From Firmicutes bacterium UBA5496 (GTDB lineage Bacteria; Bacillota; Proteinivoracia; UBA4975): a DNA stretch of 24,841 nt. The notes under the pieces were generated by a model, which did not search any database, was not told the DNA's origin, and worked only from the letters and a program-made list of their open reading frames with translations. Shown here piece after piece: positions 1-6,955 of the stretch. Where the stretch lies: assembly GCA_002427015.1 (NCBI GenBank), contig DIPE01000053.1, positions 1,091-25,931 on the forward strand. The letters are read 5' to 3'. Made by a program: the position numbers and the translations under genes. Each line of letters starts with the position of its first letter. Positions within the stretch are counted from its first letter, which is position 1.

Positions 1-71
1 TCCAGTTCAGGAAGCTCACTGGTCTGCAGCAATATTTCGTGGGCTTCCAGGACTAAATCAGTTCTTATCAA
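1..71 (-). CDS. gpr: GPR spore protease, N-terminal fragment (runs off the left edge)
   Basis: Only the first 23 codons are in the window. Reading down from a TTG at 71, the peptide is (M)IRTDLVLEAHEILLQTSEL and on. This matches the N-terminus of the germination protease GPR, whose zymogen starts with an I-R-T-D-L-A/V-x-E-A-type segment. GPR degrades small acid-soluble spore proteins when spores germinate and is made in the forespore as an inactive precursor. The TTG is chosen because an AGAGGA site lies 6-7 bases upstream and no ATG fits. It follows the small membrane protein gene by 16 bases, so the two may share a transcript. The catalytic region is outside the window, so the call rests on the N-terminal motif and on the usual gpr-rpsT-holA neighbourhood. 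Confidence 0.75.
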   Translation of the reverse strand, partial: MIRTDLVLEAHEILLQTSELPEL

Positions 72-87
72 GTTGTTTCCTCTTTCT

Positions 88-414
88 TTACCTGAGTTCG
101 GTTGGGACAAAGATATCGATAATCCCGATTATCAATGCAGCAACCAAGGCGCCGATGATGGTAACATCCAGATCAGGCACAATGTATTGAGCTAGGTAGA
201 TTACTACCGCCGAGGTCAAAAAGCCGATGATGCCCCGGCCCTGGGGCGATACATTTTTGCCAAACAAAGCTTCGATTGCGTAGCCCAGGACGCTGATTAC
301 CACGGCAGCAATCAGAGCATTGAGAAAGGTTATGGGACCAAAGCCGGGAATCAAAAATCCCACAAACATCAAAACCAGGGCTGAGACAATGAATCTAATG
401 ATCATTCGAAGCAT
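88..414 (-). CDS. Small four-helix membrane protein, phage-holin superfamily IV-like
   Basis: This 108-residue protein is almost wholly hydrophobic. It shows four likely membrane segments (about residues 5-20, 29-47, 61-78 and 83-102) with short polar links. Size and pattern fit the four-TM 'phage holin family IV' group (PF04020-like), which is widespread on bacterial chromosomes outside prophages. I see no endolysin or other phage gene nearby, so lysis is unlikely to be its job; its real role is unknown. The start at 414 is well supported by AAAGGAGG seven bases upstream. It sits directly before gpr and diverges from rpsT across a 129-base gap. Family assignment is fairly safe; function is not. 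Confidence 0.7.
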   Translation of the reverse strand: MLRMIIRFIVSALVLMFVGFLIPGFGPITFLNALIAAVVISVLGYAIEALFGKNVSPQGRGIIGFLTSAVVIYLAQYIVPDLDVTIIGALVAALIIGIIDIFVPTELR

Positions 415-475
415 ATTGATTCCTCCTTTGCTAATAGAGTAACCGAAAACCGTAAAATAATTCCCTGCTCCTGGC

Positions 476-504
476 TTGCATTTATCGGTAGCCCATGATA
501 AAAT
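476..504 (+). promoter_or_regulatory. Sigma-A type promoter for rpsT
   Basis: TTGCAT (476-481) is followed by a 17-base spacer and TAAAAT (499-504), close to the vegetative consensus. It lies 40 bases upstream of the S20 start codon, leaving a 5' UTR of about 30 bases that carries GGGAGGTG (531-538). I see no hairpin that would suggest a long regulatory leader. Confidence 0.7.
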
Positions 505-543
505 CCTAATGTTGCTAATTCAGGCATTAAGGGAGGTGTTCCA

Positions 544-795
544 ATGGCCAACAGTAAAACTGCATTAAAAAGGGTAAAAATTAACGAGGTGAAAAGGGCC
601 AGAAATGTCAGCGCCAAATCCTCGATAAAAACCAATATCCGCAAGTACGAAACCGCCCTTACAGAAGGCAATGCCGATACTGCCACTGCCCTTTACAGCA
701 AAATTTCTTCCATGTTGGATAAAGCTGCAAACAAAGGCATAATTCATAAAAACGCAGCCGCCCGCCGCAAATCAAGACTGGCTGCCAAGATGTAA
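544..795 (+). CDS. rpsT: 30S ribosomal protein S20
   Basis: This 83-residue, strongly basic protein starts MANSKTALKRVKINEVKRAR and ends with a K/R-rich A-A-R-R-K-S-R-L motif, the normal S20 pattern and length. S20 binds 16S rRNA in the body of the small subunit and assembles early. The start is fixed by GGGAGGTG five bases upstream. It is transcribed alone on the plus strand, opposite to its neighbours, from its own promoter, and ends at a hairpin shared with holA coming the other way. The neighbourhood (gpr on one side, holA and comEC on the other) is the usual one for Firmicutes rpsT. Confidence 0.97.
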   Translation: MANSKTALKRVKINEVKRARNVSAKSSIKTNIRKYETALTEGNADTATALYSKISSMLDKAANKGIIHKNAAARRKSRLAAKM

Positions 796-798
796 AAA

Positions 799-827
799 AA
801 TCCCGTTCATCGGGATTATTTTTTTGC
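799..827. terminator. Bidirectional intrinsic terminator between rpsT and holA
   Basis: A 7-bp stem AATCCCG/CGGGATT (799-805 and 811-817) with a five-base loop is flanked by a T-run after the stem on the plus strand (819-825) and an A-run before it (T-run on the minus strand). It can therefore stop both rpsT and holA transcripts. The holA stop codon lies inside the right arm. Confidence 0.85.
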
Positions 828-1745
828 TAATTTTGCCAGCAATACCTGGAGCAGTCCTGCTCCTTGCTGTATGCCGGTTTTGTAACCGTAGTCTGCCTCC
901 AAAATGGCATGAAGGCCTGAAGCGCAATGTTTCAGATTAAGTTGTGACGCCTGGGCGCATAGTTTTTGAAATGCGTAAGGGTGCATCTGGGGCAAGAGCC
1001 TTTGAATTTCTGAACTGCCGCAGCCCTGCTGCCGGTAAAAAAGAAATTTAAAGAGCAGCCTGTACTGCCGGCCCAACATGTACAAAACATAGGGCACTTC
1101 AGCGCCAGTCCGCAGCATATCTTCGGCCGCCACCTGGGCTTTTGCCACTTGTCCCCCAACCACAGAATCCACCAGCTCAAAGATGCTGGTTTGCAAATCC
1201 CGCACTGCCAGCTTGCGCACATTTTCCACGCTGATTTCCGGGCTGTAACTTATTAATTTGCGCAGTTCGTTGTCCAGAATCAGCATATTTGTGCCTGCCA
1301 GATAGATTAAATTCTCAGGTGCCCCCCCCTCGAATTTTGTGGCCCCCAGCTCTGTCCCCCGGTGAATTACCCATTTGGTCAGCTCGTGACGTTTTGGAGC
1401 GACGACCTCGATGAGTTTGGCATTTTTGCTGATTTCTTTGAACAGGCGGGAGCGCTTGTCCAGCTTGTTCCTGGTATAGATAATGAGGACGTTTTCGTGG
1501 CCAGCCAGGAGTTCTCCGGCTTGACTTGGGTCTGGCTTGGCTTCGGCCAGGGCCTCATATTCAAGGAGAAAAACCCTGGGACCCGAAAACATCGGCATGT
1601 CCAGCAATTTTTCCCTGGTCTCATTCCAGCCCGACAATCTCTCCAAGGACCAATCGTCCTGGCCGCCAAACTTTTGCACAAATTCTTTTACCTTGGCATC
1701 AACCAGAAAGTCCTCCTCGCCAATAATTAAGTAATTTTCAGCCAT
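816..1745 (-). CDS. holA: DNA polymerase III subunit delta
   Basis: This 309-residue protein begins MAENYLIIGEEDFLVDAKVK and matches the clamp-loader delta subunit, which opens the sliding clamp so it can be loaded on primed DNA. The N-terminal part is the AAA+-like fold; the C-terminal collar region contains the typical L-Y-M-L-x-R-Q-Y-R-L-L segment. The frame is open further upstream, but the ATG at 1745 is chosen because it follows AGGGAGA by five bases and matches the family start. It begins four bases from the comEC stop, so it is translationally coupled to comEC, a common Firmicutes arrangement. A run of eight G (minus strand) near 1322-1329 encodes Gly-Gly without breaking the frame. 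Overall sequence is divergent but length and context fit. Confidence 0.93.
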   Translation of the reverse strand: MAENYLIIGEEDFLVDAKVKEFVQKFGGQDDWSLERLSGWNETREKLLDMPMFSGPRVFLLEYEALAEAKPDPSQAGELLAGHENVLIIYTRNKLDKRSRLFKEISKNAKLIEVVAPKRHELTKWVIHRGTELGATKFEGGAPENLIYLAGTNMLILDNELRKLISYSPEISVENVRKLAVRDLQTSIFELVDSVVGGQVAKAQVAAEDMLRTGAEVPYVLYMLGRQYRLLFKFLFYRQQGCGSSEIQRLLPQMHPYAFQKLCAQASQLNLKHCASGLHAILEADYGYKTGIQQGAGLLQVLLAKLAKK

Positions 1746-1747
1746 AG

Positions 1748-3883
1748 CTATCTCCCTATAAAGGTAATTATGCTCACATGCCCCCAGGGCCAAAAATCAA
1801 CGCGCACATACCCTGACAAATCGGTTCGAAACACCTGGGAGCCTCCCTGGGCCAGGTTATCTAAAGTGGCCATATCCGGAAAGCCGAAGCGGTTGCCCAG
1901 GCCGCAGCTAATCACTGACGCCTGGGGCTGAACTGCTGCGAGAAACTCGGGAGAAGAAGAAGTGTCGCTGCCGTGATGGGCTACCTTGAGCACCTGATGG
2001 GGGCCAATTTTGTGCCAATACAGCCTTTCCCCCGCCTCTTCAATGTCCCCGGTGAGCAGCAGCTTACCCCTAAGTGAAACCAGCAAAGAAGTATCGTTGA
2101 GATTTGAGAGACTTAGGTTATGAGAATAAACCTCCAGGTCAGCAAGGACCTTAGCTTCCTTAACTACTATTGCAGCCTTTTCAGCAGCTTCCGGCATGAA
2201 GTTGCTGTACACCTGGTCCACGGGTATATTCGCCAACACAGTCTCCATCCCCCCCACATGGTCGGCATGGGAATGGGTAAGAATCAGGGCCTTAAGTTTG
2301 TCCACCCCCAGAAAGCGCAGAGTTGGCAGCACTGCCTTTTCGCCTGCGTAGGCATCGCCACAGTCCACCAGCACCCAGTGGCCCCTGGATCTGATGAGGA
2401 TTGAGTCTCCCTGGCCCACATCCAGAAACCATACGCTTGTAACCCCATAAGCGTAAAAATTAAAAACCAAAACCGCGATTAACAAGCTGGCCACAGTAAG
2501 ATAAGCGGTTTTCCGCAGAGTCAAGCCCGACAAATACAAAATCAGCCCGCCACTGGTAACAGCAGTGAGAGCTAACCCCAGTCCTCCCATCTTGATTGGC
2601 AGGGGAAACTGGTTGAGCAGGGATAAAAATTCTGCCACCCCCCCTAGCAAATACCTTGCCGGCAGGGACAGAATCATGCCTGCTGTCCCCGGTATCAGCC
2701 CAGAGAGCAGTGAAAAACCTGCCAGCGCCGGCGTTAGAGGGATAAGCGCCAGATTAGCCAGAGGGGCCCAGAGGGAGGAGCTGCCAAAAAGATAGATGGT
2801 AAGAGGCAAAGCTACAAGCTGGATGATGATTGTTATCGAACCCGTTCGCCTAATAGGCTCAGGTAAGAAGGCCAAAAAGGTTTCCAAGCGCCCCCCTGCC
2901 GCCAGGCAGATAAAGGTGGCTAAAAGGGAAAAGACAAAGGCATAATCAAATAGCCATAGCGGATTATATAAGAGCATGAAAACACTGGTCCACTCCAGAG
3001 CTTGCATACCCTGTTTTTCCCGGCCCCAAAGCAAGGCGGCAATTCCCCAGGCTGACATGAGCACAGCCCGCAGTAGCGACGGCGAGGGTCCGGCAAAGAG
3101 TAAAAAAATAAGAATGCAGACAAAGCCCGCCACACTAGAAAAAACTCTGCTCAGGCCCAGCCGCCGCAAGAAAGCCATAGCCAATCCTAATAAAATTCCC
3201 ACATGCAGGCCGGACATGGCCAGGAGATGGCCTACACCCGTAAGATACACCGAAGATTTAAGCTCCCCCTGCAACAGGCTGCGATCGCCGGTAGTCAGGG
3301 CCAAGGCAAGGGCAGCGCTGTCTTTATTCGCAATATTAGCGGCAATATTATTGCGGTAACTGCTGCGGGCTCTCTCGATTAGACTTAAGGGCCGCTCCTG
3401 GAAAGAGAGGGCTTGCGGGTGGTTGAGCACGCCGATTTCACCGGCATACAGTCTGCGTTTATAATGCCAGCCTTGGCCGGGATTGCGGTATTGAACCGGA
3501 GGATACAGGCAACCACGCAGCCGATAAACACCCGGGCGATATTGCTCCGAAAAAATTAGGACAACTGCCCCCGCCAGATTTTGCGGCTCTATTACCTTGC
3601 CCTGCCAGGCGAAATAATCATCCCCTGCCTGAATAAGTCTGGCGCTTTTAAGGGTATAGGAATCTTCATTGCCATAATCAGGGGCGTACAGCCTTTCCAG
3701 CCGGAAACCTGTGAGCAGCATACCCGCCGCCAAAAACAGGAGGCAGAGAGCTATTTGCCGCCTGTCCTTGAACAACATCAGCAGCAGCCCCAGGCCAAAA
3801 CAAACCCAGCCCAAAAGCGTTGAGTTAGCCAGCTCGGCCCCGAGAATCCCCAAGACAAGACTTGCTAAAACCCACCGTGACAT
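1748..3883 (-). CDS. comEC: ComEC/Rec2 DNA-uptake channel protein with metallo-beta-lactamase domain
   Basis: This 711-residue membrane protein has the full ComEC layout. There is an N-terminal hydrophobic pair (about 5-58), a soluble OB-fold-like part (about 75-180), the competence membrane domain with G-H-L-L-A-M-S-G-L-H-V (218-228) and S-P-S-x-L-R-A-x-x-M (267-276), and a C-terminal metallo-beta-lactamase domain. That domain shows FLDVGQGDS (486-494), THSHADH (536-542) and a later AHHGS. ComEC carries one DNA strand across the membrane during transformation; the C-terminal domain is proposed to degrade the other strand. The metal ligands look intact, so this is not an obvious relic. It starts four bases after the pyrR stop and runs into holA, so pyrR-comEC-holA is probably one unit. 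The start is ATG with a modest GAGAT site. Confidence 0.95.
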   Translation of the reverse strand: MSRWVLASLVLGILGAELANSTLLGWVCFGLGLLLMLFKDRRQIALCLLFLAAGMLLTGFRLERLYAPDYGNEDSYTLKSARLIQAGDDYFAWQGKVIEPQNLAGAVVLIFSEQYRPGVYRLRGCLYPPVQYRNPGQGWHYKRRLYAGEIGVLNHPQALSFQERPLSLIERARSSYRNNIAANIANKDSAALALALTTGDRSLLQGELKSSVYLTGVGHLLAMSGLHVGILLGLAMAFLRRLGLSRVFSSVAGFVCILIFLLFAGPSPSLLRAVLMSAWGIAALLWGREKQGMQALEWTSVFMLLYNPLWLFDYAFVFSLLATFICLAAGGRLETFLAFLPEPIRRTGSITIIIQLVALPLTIYLFGSSSLWAPLANLALIPLTPALAGFSLLSGLIPGTAGMILSLPARYLLGGVAEFLSLLNQFPLPIKMGGLGLALTAVTSGGLILYLSGLTLRKTAYLTVASLLIAVLVFNFYAYGVTSVWFLDVGQGDSILIRSRGHWVLVDCGDAYAGEKAVLPTLRFLGVDKLKALILTHSHADHVGGMETVLANIPVDQVYSNFMPEAAEKAAIVVKEAKVLADLEVYSHNLSLSNLNDTSLLVSLRGKLLLTGDIEEAGERLYWHKIGPHQVLKVAHHGSDTSSSPEFLAAVQPQASVISCGLGNRFGFPDMATLDNLAQGGSQVFRTDLSGYVRVDFWPWGHVSIITFIGR

Positions 3884-3887
3884 ATTT

Positions 3888-4424
3888 CTATCTCTGGGCT
3901 ATCAGGACTTCGTCGGCGCCGTCTGTTTCTTCTAACCTGACCAGTATATTTTCCTGTATGGAAGTGGGCACGTTTTTCCCCACGTAATCGGCGCGAATGG
4001 GCAATTCCCGATGGCCCCGATCAACCAAAACAGCCAGCTGTATGCTCTTGGGGCGCCCCAAATCAATGACAGCATCCATGGCCGCCCGCACTGTTCTGCC
4101 GGTGAAGAGCACATCATCCACCAGCACCACATTGGCTCCCCGCACCGAAAAAGGCATTTCCATCCGGCCAACAGTAGGCTGCTCCTGTTCCGGGCTCAAG
4201 TCATCCCGATACAGGGTGATGTCTAATTCCCCAACCGGCAAGTCTATCCCCTCGATTTCCAGGATTCTGCCGGCAATTCTCCGGGCCAAGGGCACTCCCC
4301 GGGTGCATATTCCCAACAAAACCACATTCTCCGCTCCCTGATTGCGCTCAATTATCTCATGGGATATGCGGCTGACTGTACGGGCGATTTGATTTGCATC
4401 GAGGATGCGGCTTTTAATCTTCAT
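3888..4424 (-). CDS. pyrR: PyrR: pyrimidine operon attenuator / uracil phosphoribosyltransferase
   Basis: At 178 residues this has the normal PyrR length. The PRPP loop V-L-V-D-D-V-L-F-T-G-R-T is at 100-111, the L-Y-R-D-D segment at 71-75 and the V-D-R-G-H-R-E-L-P motif at 134-142. In Bacillus PyrR binds UMP and the pyr mRNA leader to promote termination, and has weak uracil phosphoribosyltransferase activity. The second of two adjacent ATGs is chosen (4424): AAAGGAGG lies six to seven bases before it but only three before the other. No pyr biosynthesis gene follows; comEC and holA do. I found no PyrR-type attenuator in the 180 bases upstream, so it probably acts on a pyr operon elsewhere. 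Identification is firm; the regulatory link is inference. Confidence 0.95.
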   Translation of the reverse strand: MKIKSRILDANQIARTVSRISHEIIERNQGAENVVLLGICTRGVPLARRIAGRILEIEGIDLPVGELDITLYRDDLSPEQEQPTVGRMEMPFSVRGANVVLVDDVLFTGRTVRAAMDAVIDLGRPKSIQLAVLVDRGHRELPIRADYVGKNVPTSIQENILVRLEETDGADEVLIAQR

Positions 4425-4546
4425 CATTGGCCTCCTTTCATTGGCTGATCTAACCATTGCCCCGAAATAATGCGATTGGTAAAATGTTAGTTAACATAAC
4501 ACGCGTTTGGACAAGCTAAATCATAGGATTTACTGGATTATGCCCT

Positions 4547-4576
4547 TTGTCGCCATTGACTCTTATCCGATATAAT
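4547..4576 (+). promoter_or_regulatory. Candidate promoter for the LysM hydrolase
   Basis: TTGTCG (4547-4552), an 18-base spacer and a perfect TATAAT (4571-4576) lie about 30 bases before the hydrolase start. A closer TTGACT at 4556 is only nine bases from the -10 and cannot pair with it. Proteins of this family are often made in sporulation, but the boxes look vegetative (sigma-A). Confidence 0.55.
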
Positions 4577-4604
4577 CAGCAATATCACATTAAGGAGGAT
4601 GGAT

Positions 4605-5354
4605 ATGCTGAATAAAAAGCTGAAGCGAATACCGGAAACAATCGCGCTTGCAGTATGCATATGTCTGTTATTCGCGACACCTGTCTTTGGACAGCAGTAC
4701 AAAATCCAATCTGGCGACAGCTTGTGGAAAATATCCCGGGCTTACGCCGTGTCTATTGACAGTTTAATAACTGCAAATAATCTAAGCAGTGATCTCATTA
4801 TAGCAGGTGAAACCTTAGAAATTCCCATTGAGCACAAGGTAGTCAGGGGCGAAAGCCTGTATCTTTTGGCGCAGCGTTATGGGACAAGCATTGATGCCAT
4901 TGTCAAAGCCAATCAAATAAAGGGAACCATTATCTATGTGGGGCAAAAACTGATAATCCCCGACGGTTCCAATGTTTCTGACATAAAGCGGATTAGCGCC
5001 ACAGCTCAAGAATTGGAACTGCTGGCCCGGGCAGTATACAGTGAAGCCCGGGGAGAACCTTTCCTGGGACAGGTGGCAGTGGCGGCAGTAATCCTCAACC
5101 GGGTAGCGCATCCTGACTTTCCCAACACCATCGCCGGCGTAATCTACCAGCCCTGGGCAATTACCGCAGTTAATGACGGCCAGTTTTGGCTGACTCCCAA
5201 TCAGGCTGCCTACACCGCGGCTCAGCAGGCCCTGAATGGCTCTGATCCCACAAATGGCGCCCTGTACTACTACAACCCAGTTACCGCCACCAACCAATGG
5301 ATTAGATCAAGACAAATTCTCACCCGCATTGGCAACCATGTCTTTGCCAGATAA
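4605..5354 (+). CDS. Secreted cell-wall hydrolase: two LysM domains plus SleB/CwlJ-type hydrolase domain
   Basis: This 249-residue protein has an N-terminal signal sequence (basic 4-8, hydrophobic 12-27, likely cut near 29). LysM domains follow at about 32-75 and 77-119 (Y/H-K-V/I-x-x-G-[ED]-S-L ... L-x-I-P). The C-terminal domain (about 135-249) is of the Hydrolase_2 type seen in SleB and CwlJ. The E in A-V-Y-S-E-A-R-G-E-P (E147) corresponds to the catalytic glutamate of SleB-type lytic transglycosylases. LysM binds peptidoglycan, so a role in cell-wall or spore-cortex turnover is expected. Classic SleB has a PG_binding_1 domain instead of LysM, so I do not name it sleB. The ATG at 4605 is chosen over 4599 because TAAGGAGG ends at 4598, giving a six-base spacing. 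It is a single-gene plus-strand unit with its own terminator. Confidence 0.9.
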   Translation: MLNKKLKRIPETIALAVCICLLFATPVFGQQYKIQSGDSLWKISRAYAVSIDSLITANNLSSDLIIAGETLEIPIEHKVVRGESLYLLAQRYGTSIDAIVKANQIKGTIIYVGQKLIIPDGSNVSDIKRISATAQELELLARAVYSEARGEPFLGQVAVAAVILNRVAHPDFPNTIAGVIYQPWAITAVNDGQFWLTPNQAAYTAAQQALNGSDPTNGALYYYNPVTATNQWIRSRQILTRIGNHVFAR

Positions 5355-5363
5355 CCACCCCTC

Positions 5364-5388
5364 AAGGCTCCACCGAGCCTTTTTTTTT
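5364..5388 (+). terminator. Intrinsic terminator of the LysM hydrolase gene
   Basis: A stem AAGGCTC/GAGCCTT (5364-5370 and 5375-5381) with a CACC loop is followed by a run of eight T. It starts nine bases after the hydrolase stop. There is no T-run on the minus side, so it should not stop the oncoming comEA transcript. Confidence 0.85.
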
Positions 5389-5400
5389 ATGGGGACCTGC

Positions 5401-5925
5401 TTAAAAAGTAATCAAATCTTTGATGCTCTCAAAAATTTTGGGACCAATGGTGCTGACCTTTGTAATCTCTTCAATGGAAGAAAATGGGCCGTGCAATTCC
5501 CGGTATTCTATGATTTTCTGGGCCCTGGCCGGGCCGATATTGGGCAAGGTCTCCAATTCTTTGGCGTCAGCGGTATTGATGTTGACCAGCCCATCTTCTT
5601 CCGGCGGATTATTGTCCATTATGGGAACATGAACTTTGCGCCCATCAATAAGAATATCTGCCAGGTTAAGCCGATGGATATCGGCCTCCGGCAGCGGCCC
5701 GCCGGCAGCGTCGATGGCATCCCGGATCCTGCTGCCGGCAGGCAAGGTGTAAACCCCAGGGCTTTTCACCGCCCCCGCCACGTGCACGATCAAGACAGCT
5801 TCAGCGGCCAAAGGAGATTTGTCGGAAAACACCCGTCCCCTAAGGCTGCTGCACATTCCCAAAGAAGCTATTAAAACCGCCAGAACTATTAAATACGCCA
5901 GTTCCTTGGTTTTAAGCTCCAACAC
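5401..5925 (-). CDS. comEA: ComEA competence DNA receptor (SLBB plus helix-hairpin-helix)
   Basis: This 174-residue protein has one N-terminal membrane segment (about 9-25). An SLBB-type domain follows (about 42-100), with V-I-V-H-V-A-G-A-V-K-S-P-G-V-Y and later A-D-I-L-I-D-G-R-K-V-H-V-P. The C-terminal (HhH)2 domain (about 112-174) opens with V-N-I-N-T-A-D-A-K-E-L-E-T-L-P-N-I-G-P. This is the full ComEA layout; the protein is membrane-anchored and captures double-stranded DNA outside the cell for ComEC. The start is GTG at 5925 or TTG at 5922; GGGGAGGG lies four or seven bases upstream, so either is possible. It is separated from comEC by the hydrolase and pyrR, so the two competence genes are not in one operon here, although they lie within 2 kb. 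Confidence 0.94.
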   Translation of the reverse strand: MLELKTKELAYLIVLAVLIASLGMCSSLRGRVFSDKSPLAAEAVLIVHVAGAVKSPGVYTLPAGSRIRDAIDAAGGPLPEADIHRLNLADILIDGRKVHVPIMDNNPPEEDGLVNINTADAKELETLPNIGPARAQKIIEYRELHGPFSSIEEITKVSTIGPKIFESIKDLITF

Positions 5926-5987
5926 TTACCCTCCCCTAAAAGGTTCATTGGGGATTAATTCTGCAAATTTGGATTAATATCCTGCAT

Positions 5988-6011
5988 AAAAAAAGCGCTT
6001 GCGGCGCTTTT
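5988..6011 (-). terminator. Terminator at the end of the obgE-nadD-rsfS unit
   Basis: An 8-bp stem AAAAGCGC/GCGCTTTT (5991-5998 and 6004-6011) has a five-base loop. On the minus strand it is followed by seven T, one base after the DUF1858 stop codon, so it closes that operon. The mirrored A/T tracts mean it could also act on plus-strand transcripts. Confidence 0.8.
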
Positions 6012-6200
6012 TTACAGGGCATTAAGCTTTTCTATCAACGCATCCACATCAATTCCATGAGCGATTGCAGCTTCTTCAATGGGCTCGCCGCTGGCAGTAG
6101 GACATCCAATGCAATGCATGCCAAAGCTGAAAAATATCTCTGCGCTTCGGGGATCTAATTCAAGGGCTTCCCGGATAGTCATTTCTTTAGTGAATTTCAT
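6012..6200 (-). CDS. DUF1858 small protein with CxxC redox motif
   Basis: This 62-residue protein starts MKFTKEMTIREALELDPRS and contains F-G-M-H-C-I-G-C-P (about 28-36). It matches the DUF1858 / 'hybrid-cluster-associated disulfide' domain (TIGR03980-like). These small proteins carry a C-x-x-C pair expected to do thiol redox or metal binding; no definite reaction is known to me. The start at 6200 is chosen because GAGGAG lies about nine bases upstream and the family begins here; a longer open frame upstream overlaps the methyltransferase and has no support. It is the last gene of the obgE unit, 14 bases after the methyltransferase, with its stop against the terminator. No hybrid cluster protein is in the window. 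Confidence 0.85.
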   Translation of the reverse strand: MKFTKEMTIREALELDPRSAEIFFSFGMHCIGCPTASGEPIEEAAIAHGIDVDALIEKLNAL

Positions 6201-6214
6201 AAGCTCAACTCCTC

Positions 6215-6955
6215 TTATCTTTTTTGGGCAGCAAAAGTGATGCGTTGAGCTGTGGGGGTTATGCGTCTGGAACCATAATTCTCCCATAACCCTTCCAGCC
6301 TGAAACCAGTTTGCTCTAAATAGTATATCAGGGATGATACTTGATGACAACGCTGTTTGATGCAGAAATTTGCCTTGGACCAGCGGCCCTTGCCTAAGGA
6401 TGTGTACATAGCGATTGCAGCATAATTAAAGGGAGCGGCATACTGATTGCGCCAAACCAAATCCAAATCCTCAATACTCCAGGCAAATACATTATCTGCT
6501 AAAACGCGCCGAAACTTATATTCAGTGTTAATATCAAAGAGCAAGCAACCCCTTGGGCTCAGGCAGGCATGGGCCCGGCGGAAAAATTTAATAATATCTC
6601 TGCAGCCAAGGAGATGATTAATCCCGTCACAAGTAGATATGACCAAATCTGCAGTCAGCTGCAAATCGCTGAAATCCCCCTGCAGCAAGGGAAGAGTTAA
6701 ATTCAGTCTGTCTGCCTTCATTCGAGCAAGAGACAGCATCTCGGAAGACGAGTCCAGACCAGCAAGCCAAAAACCTCTTTGCCTTAAGCCCAGAGCCACG
6801 GTGCCGGTGCCACAGCCCACATCCACAATGCGCAGATCAGACTTGCCCATCTTCCCGGCATAGGCGGCGATAAAGTCAATCCAGCGCTGATAGGGGATAT
6901 CTTGCATCAGGAGATCATAGTTCCTGGCTAAAAGAGCATAGGCATCAACACTCAT
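6215..6955 (-). CDS. Class I SAM-dependent methyltransferase, substrate unknown
   Basis: This is a 246-residue methyltransferase. SAM motif I, V-D-V-G-C-G-T-G, is at 44-51; an acidic L-D-S-S-S-E-M follows (motif II region), then G-D-F and D-L-V-I-S-T-C-D-G-I-N-H. The N-terminal A-R-N-Y-D-L-L-M and the order of motifs fit the Methyltransf_25-type proteins often found after rsfS in Firmicutes. The substrate is unknown; an rRNA, tRNA or small-molecule target cannot be separated by sequence. The ATG at 6955 overlaps the rsfS stop as ATGA, indicating translational coupling. An in-frame ATG at 6970 with GGAAAG just upstream is an alternative that adds five residues. It runs in the obgE-nadD-LCP-rsfS unit. 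Confidence 0.85.
   Translation of the reverse strand: MSVDAYALLARNYDLLMQDIPYQRWIDFIAAYAGKMGKSDLRIVDVGCGTGTVALGLRQRGFWLAGLDSSSEMLSLARMKADRLNLTLPLLQGDFSDLQLTADLVISTCDGINHLLGCRDIIKFFRRAHACLSPRGCLLFDINTEYKFRRVLADNVFAWSIEDLDLVWRNQYAAPFNYAAIAMYTSLGKGRWSKANFCIKQRCHQVSSLIYYLEQTGFRLEGLWENYGSRRITPTAQRITFAAQKR

Noticed and set aside
88..414. Prophage remnant suggested by the holin-like gene
   Set aside because: No other phage gene, attachment repeat or composition change is visible, and this family is common on chromosomes.
1322..1329. Run of eight G (minus strand) inside holA as a phase-variation tract
   Set aside because: The frame is intact and encodes Gly-Gly; eight bases is short for slippage switching, and holA is essential.
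4556..4576. TTGACT with TATAAT upstream of the hydrolase
   Set aside because: The spacing is nine bases, far too short; TTGTCG at 4547 gives an 18-base spacer instead.
4428..4598. PyrR attenuator or other riboswitch upstream of pyrR
   Set aside because: No terminator hairpin with T-run and no PyrR binding-loop sequence could be found on the minus strand.
5236..5874. A 212-codon plus-strand open frame overlapping the hydrolase end and running over comEA
   Set aside because: It overlaps two well-supported genes, crosses the hydrolase terminator, and shows no recognisable domain.
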